A stretch of DNA of 64,000 nt from Alviniconcha marisindica (taxonomy: Eukaryota > Mollusca > Gastropoda > Provannidae), in contig JABMCL010003497.1 in the NCBI GenBank assembly GCA_018857735.1, forward strand, positions 336,243 to 400,242, written 5' to 3'. The first letter of the stretch is position 1, and the number at the start of each line of letters is the position of its first letter. A model generated the notes under the pieces. That model did not search any database. It saw only the letters and a list, made by a program, of their open reading frames with translations, and was not told the DNA's origin. Made by a program: the position numbers and the translations under genes. Below are positions 1 through 41,474 of this stretch, one piece after another.

Positions 1-27214
<27,214 letters not shown>

Positions 27215-28400
27215 GCAACTCGTAGACCTGCGTCAGTGGTTTGTACACGTCAGAAAAATCCACATTCTGTGAGAACTACACGTCAGAAAAATCCACATTC
27301 TGTGAGAACTACACGACAGAAAAATCCACATTCTGTGAGATCTTCAGACCAGGTTCTCAACACACTGGAAAAAAATCAGTCTGGCTTTCGAAGAAGACTA
27401 ATCAACACGTAGATCTGTGTCAGTAGTTTATCCACGACAGAAAAATCCACATTCTGTGAGAACTTCAGACCAGGCATTGAACACACCCCGGGCAAGATCA
27501 GTCTGGCTATTGATGACGACTAGGCAACAAATATTCTGTGTAAATAGTTTGTGCCACAACAAAATCCACATTCTGTGATAATTTCAGACCAGGCACTCAA
27601 CACACTCAGGACAAGATTAGTCAGGCTGGCTTTTGATGAAGACTAAGCAACCCGTAGACCTGTGTCAATAGTTTGTACATGACAGAAAAATCCACAGACT
27701 GTGAGAACTTCAGACCAGGCATAGAACACACCCCAGATAAGATCAGTGGCTTTCGATCAAGACTAAGCAACACATATCCTGTGTCAATAGTTTGTTCACG
27801 ACAAAAACAACAACAAGAAAAAAACAAAATCCACATTCTGTGAGAACTTCAGACCAGGATCTTACGCACCAGGAGAAGATCAGCCTAGCTTTTGATGACA
27901 GGTACATAGACTGGTGTCAATAGTTTGTACAAAACACAGAAAATCCATGTATTGTTTGAACTGATGCGTATCCATTGTTATAACTTCTTCTTTTTTCCCA
28001 TAATCAGGTCACATATATTTTCTTTCTCTCTCTTTTCTTTATCTTTTTCCATAGTCAATTCAGACATGCTTTTTATGACCTAGATTTTGTGTGTACTATG
28101 CTGCATCATTTGTAACTATTCTTTTTCAAGTATGATTAGCTTTAAAGCATTGTGTCCAAATTTCTGTAATTATTATTATGATTATTATCATGCACAAAAC
28201 TGATGATCACAGATACTTTTGCTTAATGTATTTTCACTCATCAGTCATCTAGGTATCCTTGCCCTTTTTTTCTTTTCTTTTTTTTACAGATTGATTATTA
28301 AGGTGGTTGTTAATGTGCTTAGAAACAGTTGTTTACAACACATACACTATAGAAGGCATTTTTTATGTTGACAGTTCCTTAAAAATAAAAATAAAGTAGT
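27215..28400 (+). other. 3'UTR with likely poly(A) signal
   Basis: Follows the stop at 27212-27214. The first 690 bases are a tandem array of the C-terminal coding edge. Overlapping AATAAA signals lie at 28384-28395, followed by a T-rich stretch, a plausible cleavage region. The end is inferred. Confidence 0.55.
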
Positions 28401-28735
28401 TCTTGTTGATTTTTCTTTCTTTCTTTTTTTCTTTTTTCTTTTTCGTATGTTGCTTATTTGTAATTATATACATTAAAAGCTTCATGAAGATCAGACTTAC
28501 AGTTACGTGATCTGTGTCTCACATTATGTATGTCAGCTGGGCTGCAGAAAGATTTTCAAAGGACTTAATTATTATGAACTCATGAATTGTAGTGACACTT
28601 ATCAGCACTGTAATACAGTGCCCAAAATTTGATTTGTATGTGTGTGTGGAAATGTGAATTTAAGTGTGTGTTGTTGTTGTTTTTGCTATTTGTTTTCTGT
28701 ATTATTATTGATATCACAGCTGTAACAATAATTGC

Positions 28736-28783
28736 ACACACACGCACACATGCACACACATGCATGCATGCGCATGCGGGCAT

Positions 28784-28816
<33 letters not shown>
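28736..28816. repeat. (CA)n with ATGC interruptions
   Basis: Simple repeat downstream of the first gene. Confidence 0.9.
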
Positions 28817-28817
<1 letters not shown>

Positions 28818-28909
28818 ACTTGTAAGTGCACATACATGTTTTTTTCTTTTACATGATTGTGTATGCACACACTAAAATATTGATTCACATGTAAATGCAT
28901 GTCTCCCCC

Positions 28910-29204
<295 letters not shown>

Positions 29205-29243
29205 CACTTGAACAGCAAGAAGTTGGAGGTAGTGCCTTCATCA

Positions 29244-29305
29244 CAGTTAGTTAGTTAGTTAGTGCTATGAACTCAGTCAGCCATATAGGGTTATACCAAG
29301 GTCAA
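29244..29305 (-). mobile_element. SINE 3' tail, inverted
   Basis: (GTTA)n then GTCAGCCATATAGGGTTATACC, reverse complement of the GGTATAACC...GGTTGACTG tail family. Confidence 0.55.
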
Positions 29306-29832
29306 TGTCCATAAGAAGAAACAGAGATGGTAACCGGACAAAAAGAGAAAGATGCTTGGCATTATATTACAACAAAGTCTGTGATAGTGTGGTGATGTTG
29401 TGTTATCTTGTAGCTATGCATGTATAGTTTCCATTAAGTCATATGTTTAGAGATAGTTGGCATGACATTATAATCCAGTTATTAATTAGCTTAGTTCAAG
29501 CAACCAGTTGATAAAACTTGTTTCACACATACAGTAAGGCCCAAATTGACCGAACAACATGCACAAGGACATTACAAATTACCAAAATTTAATACCTGAT
29601 TAATACTGGTGTAATTAATGTTTCCACATTCTGTGATCAATGTTGAGTGATGATTGATTTTTTTTTTTTTTTTTTATATGCTGTAGACTGTCATATTTTG
29701 TAACTGCATTCCACAGAGCAGTGCATTAACTCTGAATAATGTCTGTGATATCAAACTGGCCACTCTCTTGCATTGCTTGTCAGCTTTTGTTTATGCTTAC
29801 TCAGAATATACATTTGTATTTCTTAACTTCTT

Positions 29833-29873
<41 letters not shown>

Positions 29874-29885
29874 GGTGAGAGAGAG

Positions 29886-29944
<59 letters not shown>

Positions 29945-30500
29945 ATGTATGTCTAAGTCTCTTGGATGCAGAAAAAGGATGTGAAAGACACTTAGGCAGT
30001 TAGAAATCAAGCAAGCAAATTAGACCACAGTATGTAAGACTGATAGAAATTCCATAACCTGTCTTGGATAGGTAAATTAAGCAAGACGTAGCTTAAACTT
30101 CGCTATGGTTAGACTGCAGGTGGTGGAGCCTGTACAGCTCAGGCAACAACAGTTCTCACAAGCCACACAGTGCTTCAAAACATTCCATGTTTCTGCACGT
30201 TTGTTGGAGACACTCTTCTTGTTAATATCTTTTTTCAATTTTTTTAGTTCTCATGCTAGTATGCAACCACATCCAGCTCATATTTAGCTGCAGAAACAAA
30301 GAAAAATAATCTCCTCATGAAACTGCATAGGTAGATAATGCAATAAAGGGATACATTGTACGGCATGTCACATTGACGAGAGTCACCAAGGCATCAGCAG
30401 TGAAGTCGTACTTACAGCAGCTGAATCTGGCATGCTTGCATTTCTGAATGTTGAGGTTAAAAACCTGTTGGCCAGTCAAAAGGCAGACTAAAGCCATGGG
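29306..30500. other. Intergenic, no gene seen
   Basis: AT-rich unique sequence with a (GT)n tract at 29838-29942. No convincing splice-linked ORF on either strand. Confidence 0.6.
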
Positions 30501-30559
30501 GACGAGTTGATGATGTTGGTACACCGATGAGTTGGACCCCACCACTCATGTCTGTAGGC

Positions 30560-31315
30560 AGAGGTGTATGTCGGTGTAGAGTTCATGTGCAGAAGTGTAT
30601 GTGTGGTGTGTTTGTGATGTATGTAGGCAGAGGTGTAGGCATGGTGTATATGTATGCGATGTATGTTGGCAGACATGTACGTGGGTGTGGTGTGTTCATG
30701 TGTTGTATGTCTTGGCAGAAGTGTATGTGATGTGTTTTTGTGATGTATATAGGCAGAGTTGTGGGTGTAGTATATGTATGTGATGTATGTAGGCAGAGTT
30801 GTGGGTGTAGTGTATGTATGTGATGTATGTAGAAAGAGTTGTGGGTGTAGTGTATGTATGTGATGTATGTAGGCACAGTTGTGGGGGTAGTGTATGTATG
30901 TGATGTATGTAGACAAAGTTGTGGGTGTAGTGTATGTATGTGATGTATGTAGAAAGAGTTGTGGGTGTAGTGTATGTATGCAATGTCTGTAGGCACAGTT
31001 GTGGGTGTAGTGTATGTATGTGATGTATGTAGGCAGAGTTGTGCGGGTAGTGTATGTATGTGATGTATGTAGAAAGAGTTGTGGGTGTAGTGTATGTATG
31101 CAATGTCTGTAGGCACAGTTGTGGGTGTAGTGTATGTATGTGATGTATGTAGGCACAGTTGTGGGGGTAGTGGATGTATGTGATGTATGTAGGCAGAGTT
31201 GTGGGTGTAGTGTATGTATGTGATGTATGTAGGCACAGTTGTGCGGGTAGTGTATGTATGTAAAGTATGTAGGCAGAGTTGTGGGTGTAGTGTATGTATG
31301 TAGGCAGAGGCTGTG
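30560..31315. repeat. 40-bp minisatellite
   Basis: About 14 regular 40-bp units (GTGGGTGTAGTGTATGTATG TGATGTATGTAGGCAGAGTT) from about 30745, with more diverged units before it. The minus strand has no stops in the unit. Since 40 is not a multiple of 3, three frames are open at once, which marks these ORFs as artefacts. Confidence 0.95.
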
Positions 31316-31319
31316 TGTA

Positions 31320-31995
31320 TCGATGCGCAACCATAAGCAAGAGAGGATGAACAAAAGTTTTCACCACTCATACTCTTGCACCCTCAGGACATCAGACATT
31401 ATTAAGTTCAATCAAACAGAAACAACTGTTTATTCAACCACAATTAAATGAGGTAACTTTTCATTTTCTTCAACCCCCCCCCTCCCCCCTCAATCTAGGA
31501 CTTTTTCATCCAATTGATAATGCAATTATACATCTACACTGTATGTGTGTATATGTAAAAATAATAATCTATTAAGCCATAATTCTCATCAATGAAACAA
31601 GCAGTTTCGGGGAGGGGGAATGGGGGAGACTAAGAGGCAGCATAATTAAATACACAATTTCCACTCCTCTTTACCTGATAATCAATTGCATCATACATCT
31701 ACACTGTATACTTGTATTTATGATGACAACAACAACAAAATTAATCTGGTGCACCACTGACAGCAAAATTAATCTGGTACATGTGCACATCCTTTTTTCT
31801 TCTTCTTTTTTTCAACAAAAATCAACAAATAAGGCTATTAATAATAACCTCAACCAATTCCAACTCGGCAAAGGAGACCTTAATTCTGCATCTCCACTGC
31901 TTCATAGCAGGGCACTAAACATGGGTGGATACAAGACTTGTAAACATGAAAGGCTAATCTCACCACATATGAACGCAATGCTGACAAAATGTGGA
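31320..31995. other. Intergenic, no gene seen
   Basis: AT-rich. A short direct repeat (CATACATCTACACTGTAT) occurs near 31530 and 31693. Nothing else recognised. Confidence 0.6.
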
Positions 31996-32640
31996 AATCT
32001 ATGCAAAATGGTACGGGACAGACATGAATTACAGGCCAGTCTATGCAAAATGGAAATGGACAGATGTGAATTACAGGCCAGTCTATGCAAAACGGGACTG
32101 GACAGATATGAAGGGCCAGTCTATGCAAAATGGGACTGGACAGACATGAATTACGGGCCAGTCTACACAAAATGGAAATGGACAGATGTGAAGGTCCAGT
32201 CTACGCAAAATGGAAATGGACAGATGTGAAGGTCCAGTCTACGCAAAATGGAAATGGACAGATGTGAAGGGCCAGTCTATGCAAAATGGGATTGGACAGA
32301 TGTAAAGGGCCAGTCTAAGCAAAATGGGATTGGACAGACATGAAGGGCCAGTGGGAATAGTCGCATTCAACAAATGTGAAGGGCCAGCCAACACTAAATG
32401 GGAATGGACCCAACTGACACATGTGAAGGGCAGGTCTATGTTAATAATAAAAAAAATATAAATGGGAATGGACCCAAATGTGAAGGGCCAGCCTACACTA
32501 AATGGGAATTGACACACCCAAAAAACAATTGAAGGGCAGGTCTATATTAAACAATAATGAAACTTTCTAAATGGGAATGGACCCAACTGACAAATGTGAA
32601 GGGCCAGCCCACACTAAATGGAAATGAACACGTCTGAATC
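31996..32640. repeat. Degenerate about 39-bp tandem array
   Basis: Roughly 15 units of GGGCCAGTCTATGCAAAATG GGACTGGACAGACATGAA. The right half has a related form with AACACTAAATGGGAATGGAC. Confidence 0.88.
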
Positions 32641-34016
32641 TATACTCAAGAACAGCAATGGACATCAAGACCAACAAATGTGCAACTAAGCCAGCCTACA
32701 CAAACTGGGGAAGGACAAAAAAATGGCAACAGTGAATGGCAAATATATACTCAATGGAAGTAGGTGCAATACCGATAACTTTCACAGAATGGATACTGGC
32801 TCACAGATGTACCACACAGGCAATTCTGGCATGTTATATAATAACTGACTTGAACAAAAGAAATGTATTTACAGCAATTAATGTCATCATGACATTTAAT
32901 AGAACAATGACCAGTCAACCATATCATATTGTGTAAAAGTCTGATTCACTATTCATGTTGCATGCCATTTCATGTTTGAAGAGGAGGGGGACAAAATGAA
33001 GTAGAAAGGCACTCCAGAGGGACATGTTCTGACCAACTACAGACTTAACAAGAAGGAACCATGGATAATTTTCAGTTGAGTTTCTGCACAGGTGACAACC
33101 ACTGAGAAAGTGTCAAACTCTTGTGGAGAACAACCTGGTACATAGCAAACTGAAATGTAAATATCGCACACAGGCTATTCAGAAGACAAAGGAATAACCA
33201 CTAAAACACACAAAACCAAAACCATCAAGCCAAACAGAGCAATTAGTAATTGCAGTGTTACTGTATGTAAACCTACACTGTAAGAGGGGGTGGGGGGGTG
33301 GGGAGGAATTTACCACAACAAAAGGGCTTCTAAAAGATGTCTGGACAGTAAGAAGAAGAAGAAGAAGAAGAAGTACTCCAAAAATCTCAAGAGAAATTTC
33401 AATCAACCGTTTCTTCTTCTTTCTTACCCTTCACTGCTTTTCCTGTGTATACAGGCAAGATTCGTCCCGACTCATGAAAATAGGCAAAACAAAATGGAAA
33501 CTAAGCTGACCGTTAGCATTCTGAAAGAAAGATCAAAGGTTAAACAAAAGGTTAAAAAGTAATGTGTATTCTAATGGGACAATACAAAACATATTTTTAT
33601 GCCAAAGAAGATAACCAACTGAAAGACAAGTGATTTCATTTCTTTTTCTTCTTTTCATTTCTTTTTCTTCTTTTTTTGTCTGTAGATTCACAATCTTTCT
33701 GTTGCCTGCAGAAGGGGTCTAATCTGAGCATTTGCACTTGCTTTGTATTGTCCCATTAAAATAAGTATAATTTTTAACCTTTTGTGTGTTTTGGAAATAT
33801 GTACACGTAATTAACACCAAAAAATCAAGCTTATGTCAAGGTCACATCACCAGCAATCTCAGTTTATTTATCACAATGCCACTGAAGTGATGAAATAAAT
33901 GTGTGCACATAACTACAATTACTAAAGGCACTGTTTTATGTAACACACTGAAATGCATTTGCAAACAACAACAATCAAAGCATAATAAACATCCACCCAA
34001 ACAATCTGAGGGCAAC
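32641..34016. other. Intergenic, no gene seen
   Basis: AT-rich, with a short (GAA)n near 33352-33373 and CTTTTT runs. No supported exon. Confidence 0.6.
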
Positions 34017-34085
34017 AAGTAGTAGTAGTAGTAATTGGATTTTAATGTCCTGTCAACCACACAGGGTCACCTCAGGACAGTCAAA
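34017..34085 (-). mobile_element. SINE-like tail, second subfamily
   Basis: (GTA)n, then TTGGATTTTAATGTCCTGTC and AACCACACAGGGTCACCTCAG. The inverse occurs at 18887-18945 (CGTCCTGGAGTGGCCCTGTG TGGTTGAC). Confidence 0.5.
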
Positions 34086-36440
34086 ACTCAGGTCATAAGC
34101 AAATACACATTTCTAAACTCTTCTCACATATTTATCAACCTCCTGTCAAGTCAATCTACAAAACCAATCACTTCATAAACATAAAACATACATCACATGT
34201 ATATACAAACATCAGACACAAATTTTCGAAGAGTTAGTGCAAGACTGATAAAGACTTACGGTGGAGATTTGGCACGCCTGCAGGAAGACGTGATTTCCTT
34301 CAAGATGAAGCAATCATAAGTTGATCGTACAGTGGATGGACTGAATTCCACAGTAAATAAACATGCCCCACTGACTAAGAAGAGCAAGTTCTTCGTCTGC
34401 TTACACTTAAACAGTAACAGTAATACTGAACCGATGAGCCATGTGACTATCGCCGACTCTGAAGACCATCCAACCTCAGACAGACGGCCCTGAGCGCAGG
34501 TGCAGAATTTCTCATGAGGGACAATGAAGTACTAAAAACAAAACTAAAAAAAAACACAAATGTTTTTAAAGAATCAACAAACAGGGGAATTAATTAGCGC
34601 TTGAACGTACCTCTGGTGGAGTTTATGTACCTTGTAGTTACCCGCAAAATGCTTGGTGAGGGTTACAAGAGGCAACACACAGGTCTTTGGTGTTGTTTGT
34701 GTGACATCTTCCAGGCACTAGTTAACTCCCTTGCTTGTTGGTCCCAGCCTGAGAGTTTTCAGCCTGCAGCTCTGTGCGCAGTGTGCTTCACTCACAACTT
34801 TGAAAGTACTCTGCCCTATAACCCCCAAAGTTCACACGCTTATTTACAAAATGATTGTCATTTACTGTGAGTGAGTTTGACTGCAATGGCTCCATTCAGA
34901 CACTTTCATTACCAGCTCAAAGACAAACAATAAGAACAAAAGGGGGCCTGTTGAACAGATCTCTGAATAAAACCCAGGTTGATGTCAGTGGTCAGGGTTC
35001 GATCACTTCACTTGATTTCACCACTTGTCATTTGCAACAATGTTTCGTTCAATATAAACATTAGATTTTTAGTATCTAAATCAAAATCACTTTCCTTGTA
35101 ACCAAAAACCTCATCCAACTTTTACCTCATTGTCAAACGCTTCTACTTGCTCGTCCAGACCAAAAAAATGCATACAAACCCATAGAAAATCAGAACATTT
35201 TTTATCACAATCTTCACACACTCAATGACAAAGGAATGCTTTTGGAGTAGTGTCCCTTCAACACTTTGCCAGGTGGCAAACAAGTTTCTTGTAAACTGGA
35301 TTCACCACCCATAGTTTCTACGGGTGCTGGCAACCATTCTAATGTTCCCATAGAGCAAAGGGGTGCAAGATTGAATAGGTTACAAATATAAACAGATTAA
35401 ACACCTAAACAGTCAATATAATATTAAGCCTGTAAACAGTAACATTAAACACATGTACGACAACACTGCAGTACACGTGTGCAGTAGCGTACACACAAGA
35501 TATACAGAAAAAAATCAAAAATGACCTTGACAAAAGAAGCGGGAGGAAAGTGACAACCTCCCTCGTTACAATGCGTTGTTACAATGTGTTGCTTTTGTTT
35601 TGTTTGTTTCTTCTTTTTTCTTTTTTAAAGCTTTTTTGATGCCACATAGCACATTACAATACAGATACCATGCAATACATGTGGCACAGTATACAATAGG
35701 TATAAATGTAACACAAAAGCAATATATTTGGGGGGGGGGGGGGGGTGGAAGGCGGGAGGGAGATCATGAGGGCATGGGACTGTTGCTCCTCAACCTCGTA
35801 GTAATAAAAAATCAAATAACAGACACACTCACATGTACACAAAGAGAGAGACATTTGGGGGGGGGGGAGGAGGATACAATGTGTATCAAAGCCTTATCAT
35901 TCTACAAACAAATACAGCTGCAGGGGACGGTTTTAACGCACTTCCTGCAACCAGTTTAGTCTAAAATAATGTAGCCTTACCACCAGCAAACACACATACA
36001 AAACTGATACTATCCCTTTTGAACTGAAGGGTTTTGCTGTAATCACTTATAAGCCATCAATCCCAATCAACAGCCCCATAATTCACAATCACTCACAGCT
36101 CGGTTCAGCAGCCTACACATTTTCACAAACAATGTAACAGTTGTGACATGCATATATATATATATATATATATATATACCAGTAAGAAGTCCTATTACCA
36201 GACAATGGATTCCAAATTATTATAAGTTTTAACAGAAATTCACAAATCCCCACCCCCAACCAAAAACAAATAAAAAATAAAAAATGCCCTAGAAAATACT
36301 CATATAGTTTTGTACATTTTTCTCTTCACACAATAACCCCAGCCACTCCTCAATTGATGGAATTCCCGGAGACTGTATAACATTGTAATTACAAGTGTGA
36401 AAATTCTCTCAAAGTGAGGACAACACAAAAATCCATCATC
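34086..36440. other. Intergenic, no gene seen
   Basis: Unique AT-rich sequence with a G17 tract near 35731, a second G run near 35860 and (AT)n at 36154-36178. The flank of the first G tract (GATCATGAGGGCATGGGA) recurs at about 36512, so the two share a dispersed repeat. Confidence 0.55.
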
Positions 36441-37459
36441 TAAAGGAACAACATGGTCATCATGTGTGGACACACTGTAACAGGGGTGGGGGTGGGGATG
36501 GGGAGTGGGGGGGAGACCATGAGGGCATGGGATATGTGGCTCCACAACCTCATTGTGGACTCAGGGATCACGTTAACCCACTTTGCCCCAGACCGCCCGT
36601 CACCACCTGCTCTTTTTCCTTACTGCGCAACCCCAGACCGCCCAGTAGCAGCTGGCTAGCAGACGCTCCATACTGGCATCCCAGCTTATGCAAATAGTAA
36701 CAGGATTCTCGTACGACTTGTAGCCTCGTTTCTGCTATTGTTTACTACTTCCAGCAATGCCCTTTGTTCAAAGTTTGGCGGAATTTGAGAGACGCTGTGA
36801 ATTTCCAAAGTTGCAAGGACACAATAGATGCACGGAAATAAACAAAAGCCCTGCTGTTAGCAATGGCATCAGGGATTCATCCTTTGAGATTTGACTGCAA
36901 ATTTGGCTCAGTCACTTACCGCAGGCACCCTAACAAACCCACAGAGCTTCATCTTTGGAGATTCAAACTGGAAATTTTGCTAAGTCACTTACCCTGTAGG
37001 CACCCTAAACCCGACATTCAGATGCAGACCTTTCTGATTTGGGATTTAAAAAAAATAAATAGTGCTTTTATTTTTGAATGAAAAAAATCTAAACCTGTTG
37101 GATATACAAGAACAATGTATTTGCAAACTGGGAAAAATACAAAGTGGGCTGAAACTTTTATTTGGTGTTTATTACTGATTTTTAAGTTGTATACAGGGAT
37201 CATCTGACATAGTTACTTCCCTTTGCATGTGATTTCATAGAGAAAGGGCAGCGGCTGGCCTGGGCCAAGTGGGTTAACGCATGTCTTATGCCTATTTTAC
37301 ATAATTTTGAATGTTATGAATGCATTTTTTAGATGTAATGCATAATGCATCATCAAAAACTGAAGTGCTAGTTTCCTGGCAAGCCACCAACACAAATAAA
37401 TTGGCAGATGCTGGCTGCTGATACAGTGACACTGCTAGAGCCAATTCGCTCTGTGTTAC

Positions 37460-37508
<49 letters not shown>

Positions 37509-37509
37509 A

Positions 37510-37544
<35 letters not shown>

Positions 37545-37571
37545 TCTCACTCTCTCTCACACACACACACA

Positions 37572-37605
<34 letters not shown>

Positions 37606-39239
37606 TACACACACACACACTCCCTCATACACACAAAATAAGCATGTGTGACTTTACAGAAGGCCTACTGGCAAAAATAATGCCATTACTGTTTGCTTGA
37701 AATGGAGTTCGGTGCCATGCAAAAGGGGATTCAGTTGACAGAATGTACACAAGATCAGTGAACGGGTGAGATCTAGACCCAGACACAACCACTGACGGCA
37801 GATGCACACCACAAATGGAATGGAAGGACCTTGCACAAGGGAGAGCATCACGGTCATTCAGAGGCCACGTGGAACATGTTTGAGCTGGACAGATCGCCGT
37901 TCCGCACATTTTACATGGACATGAAAATGAGCGACCCTTGCGTGTTTTTTTCATACATTTGTGTTTGAGGAATACAGTTCAGGAAAGAAAGAAAAAAAAG
38001 CGTTATCAATGCTACTGACTATCAATGCTTCAAACCCCACCCTCTGCACAAAAATGACCACTCACAAAACAGTCTTTGAACCTCCGACAAAGACAACTCG
38101 CCTCAAGAATCCTGTCACAGCATCCCAAGCCAGGTCACTCCCAACAGCATCTACCTTACTGCAGCAGCATCTGCTCCACATCGATTACTTCAGCGGGCAA
38201 GAGTGTTGACACCAGCGACAGCAGGGGAGGAGAAGAGGAAAGATATGCGTGGAGCAAAGCAGGCCAGCTATATAATGCTGGCTCGTTAGATGAGCAAAGC
38301 GGGTGGGGTTGAGCTGCCGGACTCCTGCGATCCAGACGGCCAGCGTGTTCGATCCTGTGACAAAGCAACAACCCACACACAGCTGTAAGCAAGCAAAGCA
38401 TAAATGTGTAGCTCCAAGCACGTAAATATGTTATGTATGTCTGCATTGTGTGTGCATGTGTGTGTCAAATTCTACACCCCCAGCTAACCCACCCAACCCC
38501 ACCTTCTCGCACTACAATGTAGGCATATATGGTGACAGAAAATATACTGGAGCCCCCAGGACCAGCTCAAAACACAAGCATAAACATAGGCATAGACACC
38601 AAAAATACTTCTTTATTTTTTTTAAATGAAGCATATGCACACATAAAACAATGTGTCTGGAAACATGAGACCTACTTTGTCTTAAGAGAGGTAAACACTC
38701 AAAACTACAAGGAAATAGTACAGCAACAAAATAATCTAAAGGCACTTTGTCTTAAGTTACTCTTTAGGTACAACAGCATCTTTAGGGGACTGCTATGATG
38801 AGCATTCCACTGTACAGACTAAGGAGGGGAGAGAGAAAAAAATCAGTTCTGAAAATGCTTGCAGTGACACTGACAGCTAGGTGGCATGTGTGTGTCTGTG
38901 TACTGGTGCATTGTAAAGCATACTGAACAGCATCAATAACTGACCAGGCACAGAAAGCTGTGTCCAGTTTTCGGCAACCAAATGAGTAACAAATTCTTCA
39001 TTTCTCGACAAACTTCCATCATTCTTTGACTGATTTCGTTAACGGAGCATGAACTCAAAACATTATCCTTGGTGGAAAAGGGACATCCATACAATTACAC
39101 CCAAAAGCTAAAGTTCATGCAACCAGTCTCAGAGGTACATCACAGTTGGTATCGAGTGTGGCTGCCAATCATCAACACAAGCCTGGCATCTTCATCCCTT
39201 AGACTCTTAGAGCCACAAGATGAGCAAGGAACAACCAAG
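36441..39239. other. Intergenic, no supported gene; CT/CA microsatellite at 37460-37620
   Basis: The (CT)n/(CA)n compound repeat is clear. A 109-codon minus-strand frame at 37625-37954 has no recognisable motif or splice context, so I do not call it. The second downstream gene's 3'UTR could extend here, but I cannot place its end. Confidence 0.5.
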
Positions 39240-39551
39240 TTATATTTGTTCTGCCACTCTTAAACAGTCACCACCTCTGGCTCCAACAATGGCCGTCCTC
39301 ACAAATCAGACATTATCCTAGCAAAGCTTTGGCCAGCCCCAACTGAAATCCTGCCGAGTACGGCAATTAATTCACTGGACATGGCAGTAGCACCCACTGA
39401 ACATGCAATGGATGAAATGAAGCACAGAATTTGGCACCGTCCCACAGCACATGCGCTGTTGTTCGAGCTACAGCAAATGTTAGTCCAAGAGTGGGAGAAC
39501 ATTCGTCAGGCTTGCTTCCTTTGCTCGTCGTGCATGCTGAGGAAGGCGTGA
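39240..39551 (+). pseudogene. Tc1/mariner-type transposase C-terminal remnant
   Basis: The frame from 39285 reads NNGRPHKSDIILAKLW, later PTEHAMDEMKHRIWHRPT and QQMLVQEWENIRQA, ending at a TGA at 39549. These match the family pattern DNARPH, then PxEHxWDxxxxRxxxR, then LxxALxxEWxxIPQ. The segment between the motifs has lost the usual SPDLNP stretch, the first D is N, and the N-terminal half is absent. It is a dead copy. Confidence 0.75.
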
Positions 39552-41080
39552 GACTTGTGTTTATGTCGATGGCAGCCATAATCCATACTGACTGTGAACG
39601 TTTGGTGTGTGATCGGACAGATCAACCCAGCATAACACTGGAGAATGACAACACAGCCCAAACACTGCACTTACTTTAATTATTGGACCTGGTCTACTAT
39701 TTAGGCTGTTCAGTGAATATTATCATATGAGTGAACTGCTATGTGCATGAAAGCTCCATACCTAGATCCTTGCCCCTCCCCCTTCATTTTTGTTTGTTTT
39801 TTATTGGTGGGTGATGGGGTGGGGGTGGGGGGGGGGGGTTAACTGTGCCATTATCACTGCCAAGAACAAGGTAGGTGACAAGAACATCTTTATAAATGCA
39901 CTGGTTCAGCAGCAGCAGCAGTGGCAGTAGCAGAGCTATTGGGCGATTCAGGCGGGGTTGTTAACTCCCTTGACTTTTGCCCGGCATCATTTAAGTCCCT
40001 TGGCTGCTTTTACTTCCGGTGCGTACTTTCTTCACAATGGAAGGTGGTGACAGGAATTTGCGAATTTTACACTGCTAGCTTTAAAAACATTTTTGGAGGC
40101 CTGTAGTCAGAATGTGTCTGGCAACAAGCAATAGCTTGTTGCTCATGCTATAGGATGCCCCAAAATGCATTTTTTCCACAAACTTGCGATCTTCTGGTTA
40201 GCCAAAAAACGACGCAATCCCACTTTTTGTTCACCCTCCATCCCCTTTCCCCGGTAATTTTTGCAACTGCAACAGTGGTGGCATTTGTACTGCTTCGCAA
40301 TTCTAGGTTCAAGTTCCATTGTTATACACAGCGTGAAGCAACGCCTACTCAGAAATCGGCCCGGAAGTGATGCTGTGACCTCTCGCAACTTCTTGCGCGA
40401 AAGATTACAAAGGGCATTCACTCATGCAAACATGCTTCACTGAACCGCCCAATAGCAAGAGAAGGAAAGGGTAACCATGGGTCCATGTAGACAATGGCCT
40501 GGGCCTTGCCCATGCTAGGCTTGGCTCATCTCAGATCGGCATATGTGGGCTGCTGCATTCACATCCGCCATCTGAACTAGATTTCAACCAGAAGTTTGAC
40601 ATCATGATCAGTCCAAGCACATCCTCTGTCTGCTATACTTCCCAAGCACAGCTCTACGTTCCAGTAAGTAACTTGGTTTTTCTACGCCAAGTGACTTACT
40701 CTGTGTCCCAAACAGTCAATGATGTGTGATGGAACGTGAGCCGTGCTCAGTCCTACCAACAGCCACGTCAAACATGGCCAAGTGTTAGTTAATACAATAT
40801 CACGTGCTCAATCCAGGAAGTTTCAAACAGCCCCCCAGTCATCAGGCATGAACCAGACAGTGTGATGGTCATGCCAATTTTTTCTCTCTTTTCAACTGCC
40901 TAATGAACAGCAACAACCACCACCCCATCCCCAAGCCCCGCTCCCAAATCTGCTTTGACAAAAGCAAAACGAGGTACTTACTTTAATTATTGGTCGGAGT
41001 CAAGTGGAAAGAGGAAGCGCTAGACAATCTTCCTTGAAAAGATGAGAGAGGGCCATTGTCAATCAGACAAACAGTGAAAT
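39552..41080. other. Intergenic, or unassigned 3' flank of the minus-strand gene
   Basis: Mixed composition with a G run near 39825. The phrase TACTTACTTTAATTATTGG occurs near 39670 and 40977. No gene supported. Confidence 0.5.
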
Positions 41081-41217
41081 CATTTCAAAGGCAACATTGG
41101 GGAAACTTCTGAGACAGGGTTAAGTGCATATGGGCTTTTCCGAGTGCACAGATACCATCTTGAATGGGACTGAATTGAACCGAGTCAAGACTGGGAACAG
41201 CAGGACAGGAACAGCAT

Positions 41218-41345
41218 GGACGGTTCAGAAAAAATGATGTTTTTGAGCAAGAGACTTTTGTCTCAGAAGTGATGTTTTTCAGCCAAAGACTTCTGTGGCA
41301 AAAGTGATGTCTTTCAAACAAAGACCTTTGTAGCAGAAACATAAT
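41218..41345. repeat. Three 37-41 bp tandem units
   Basis: AAGTGATGTTTTTCAGCCAA-type units (also AAATGATGTTTTTGAGCAAG and AAGTGATGTCTTTCAAACAA). They produce a short minus-strand frame of no significance. Confidence 0.8.
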
Positions 41346-41474
41346 TATGGGACAGAGGGACAGGCACTACCAGGAGTACTACAGTTTCACTTTCCAGCCA
41401 CTTTCAACTTGCACTTTGCCTTCCATGACACCACAGGCTTCAGTAAAGCAGGTTGAGCCGTCTGGCGCCAACGG

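Noticed and set aside
30488..31371. Three overlapping minus-strand ORFs of His/Thr/Tyr repeats
   Set aside because: All three frames of a 40-bp minisatellite are open together. There is no codon structure or splice context.
34993..35010. GGTTCGATCAC as a tRNA B box
   Set aside because: No A box at the right distance and no acceptor-stem pairing.
37625..37954. 109-codon minus-strand ORF with several Cys
   Set aside because: No family motif, no repeat support and no splice partner. Left uncalled.
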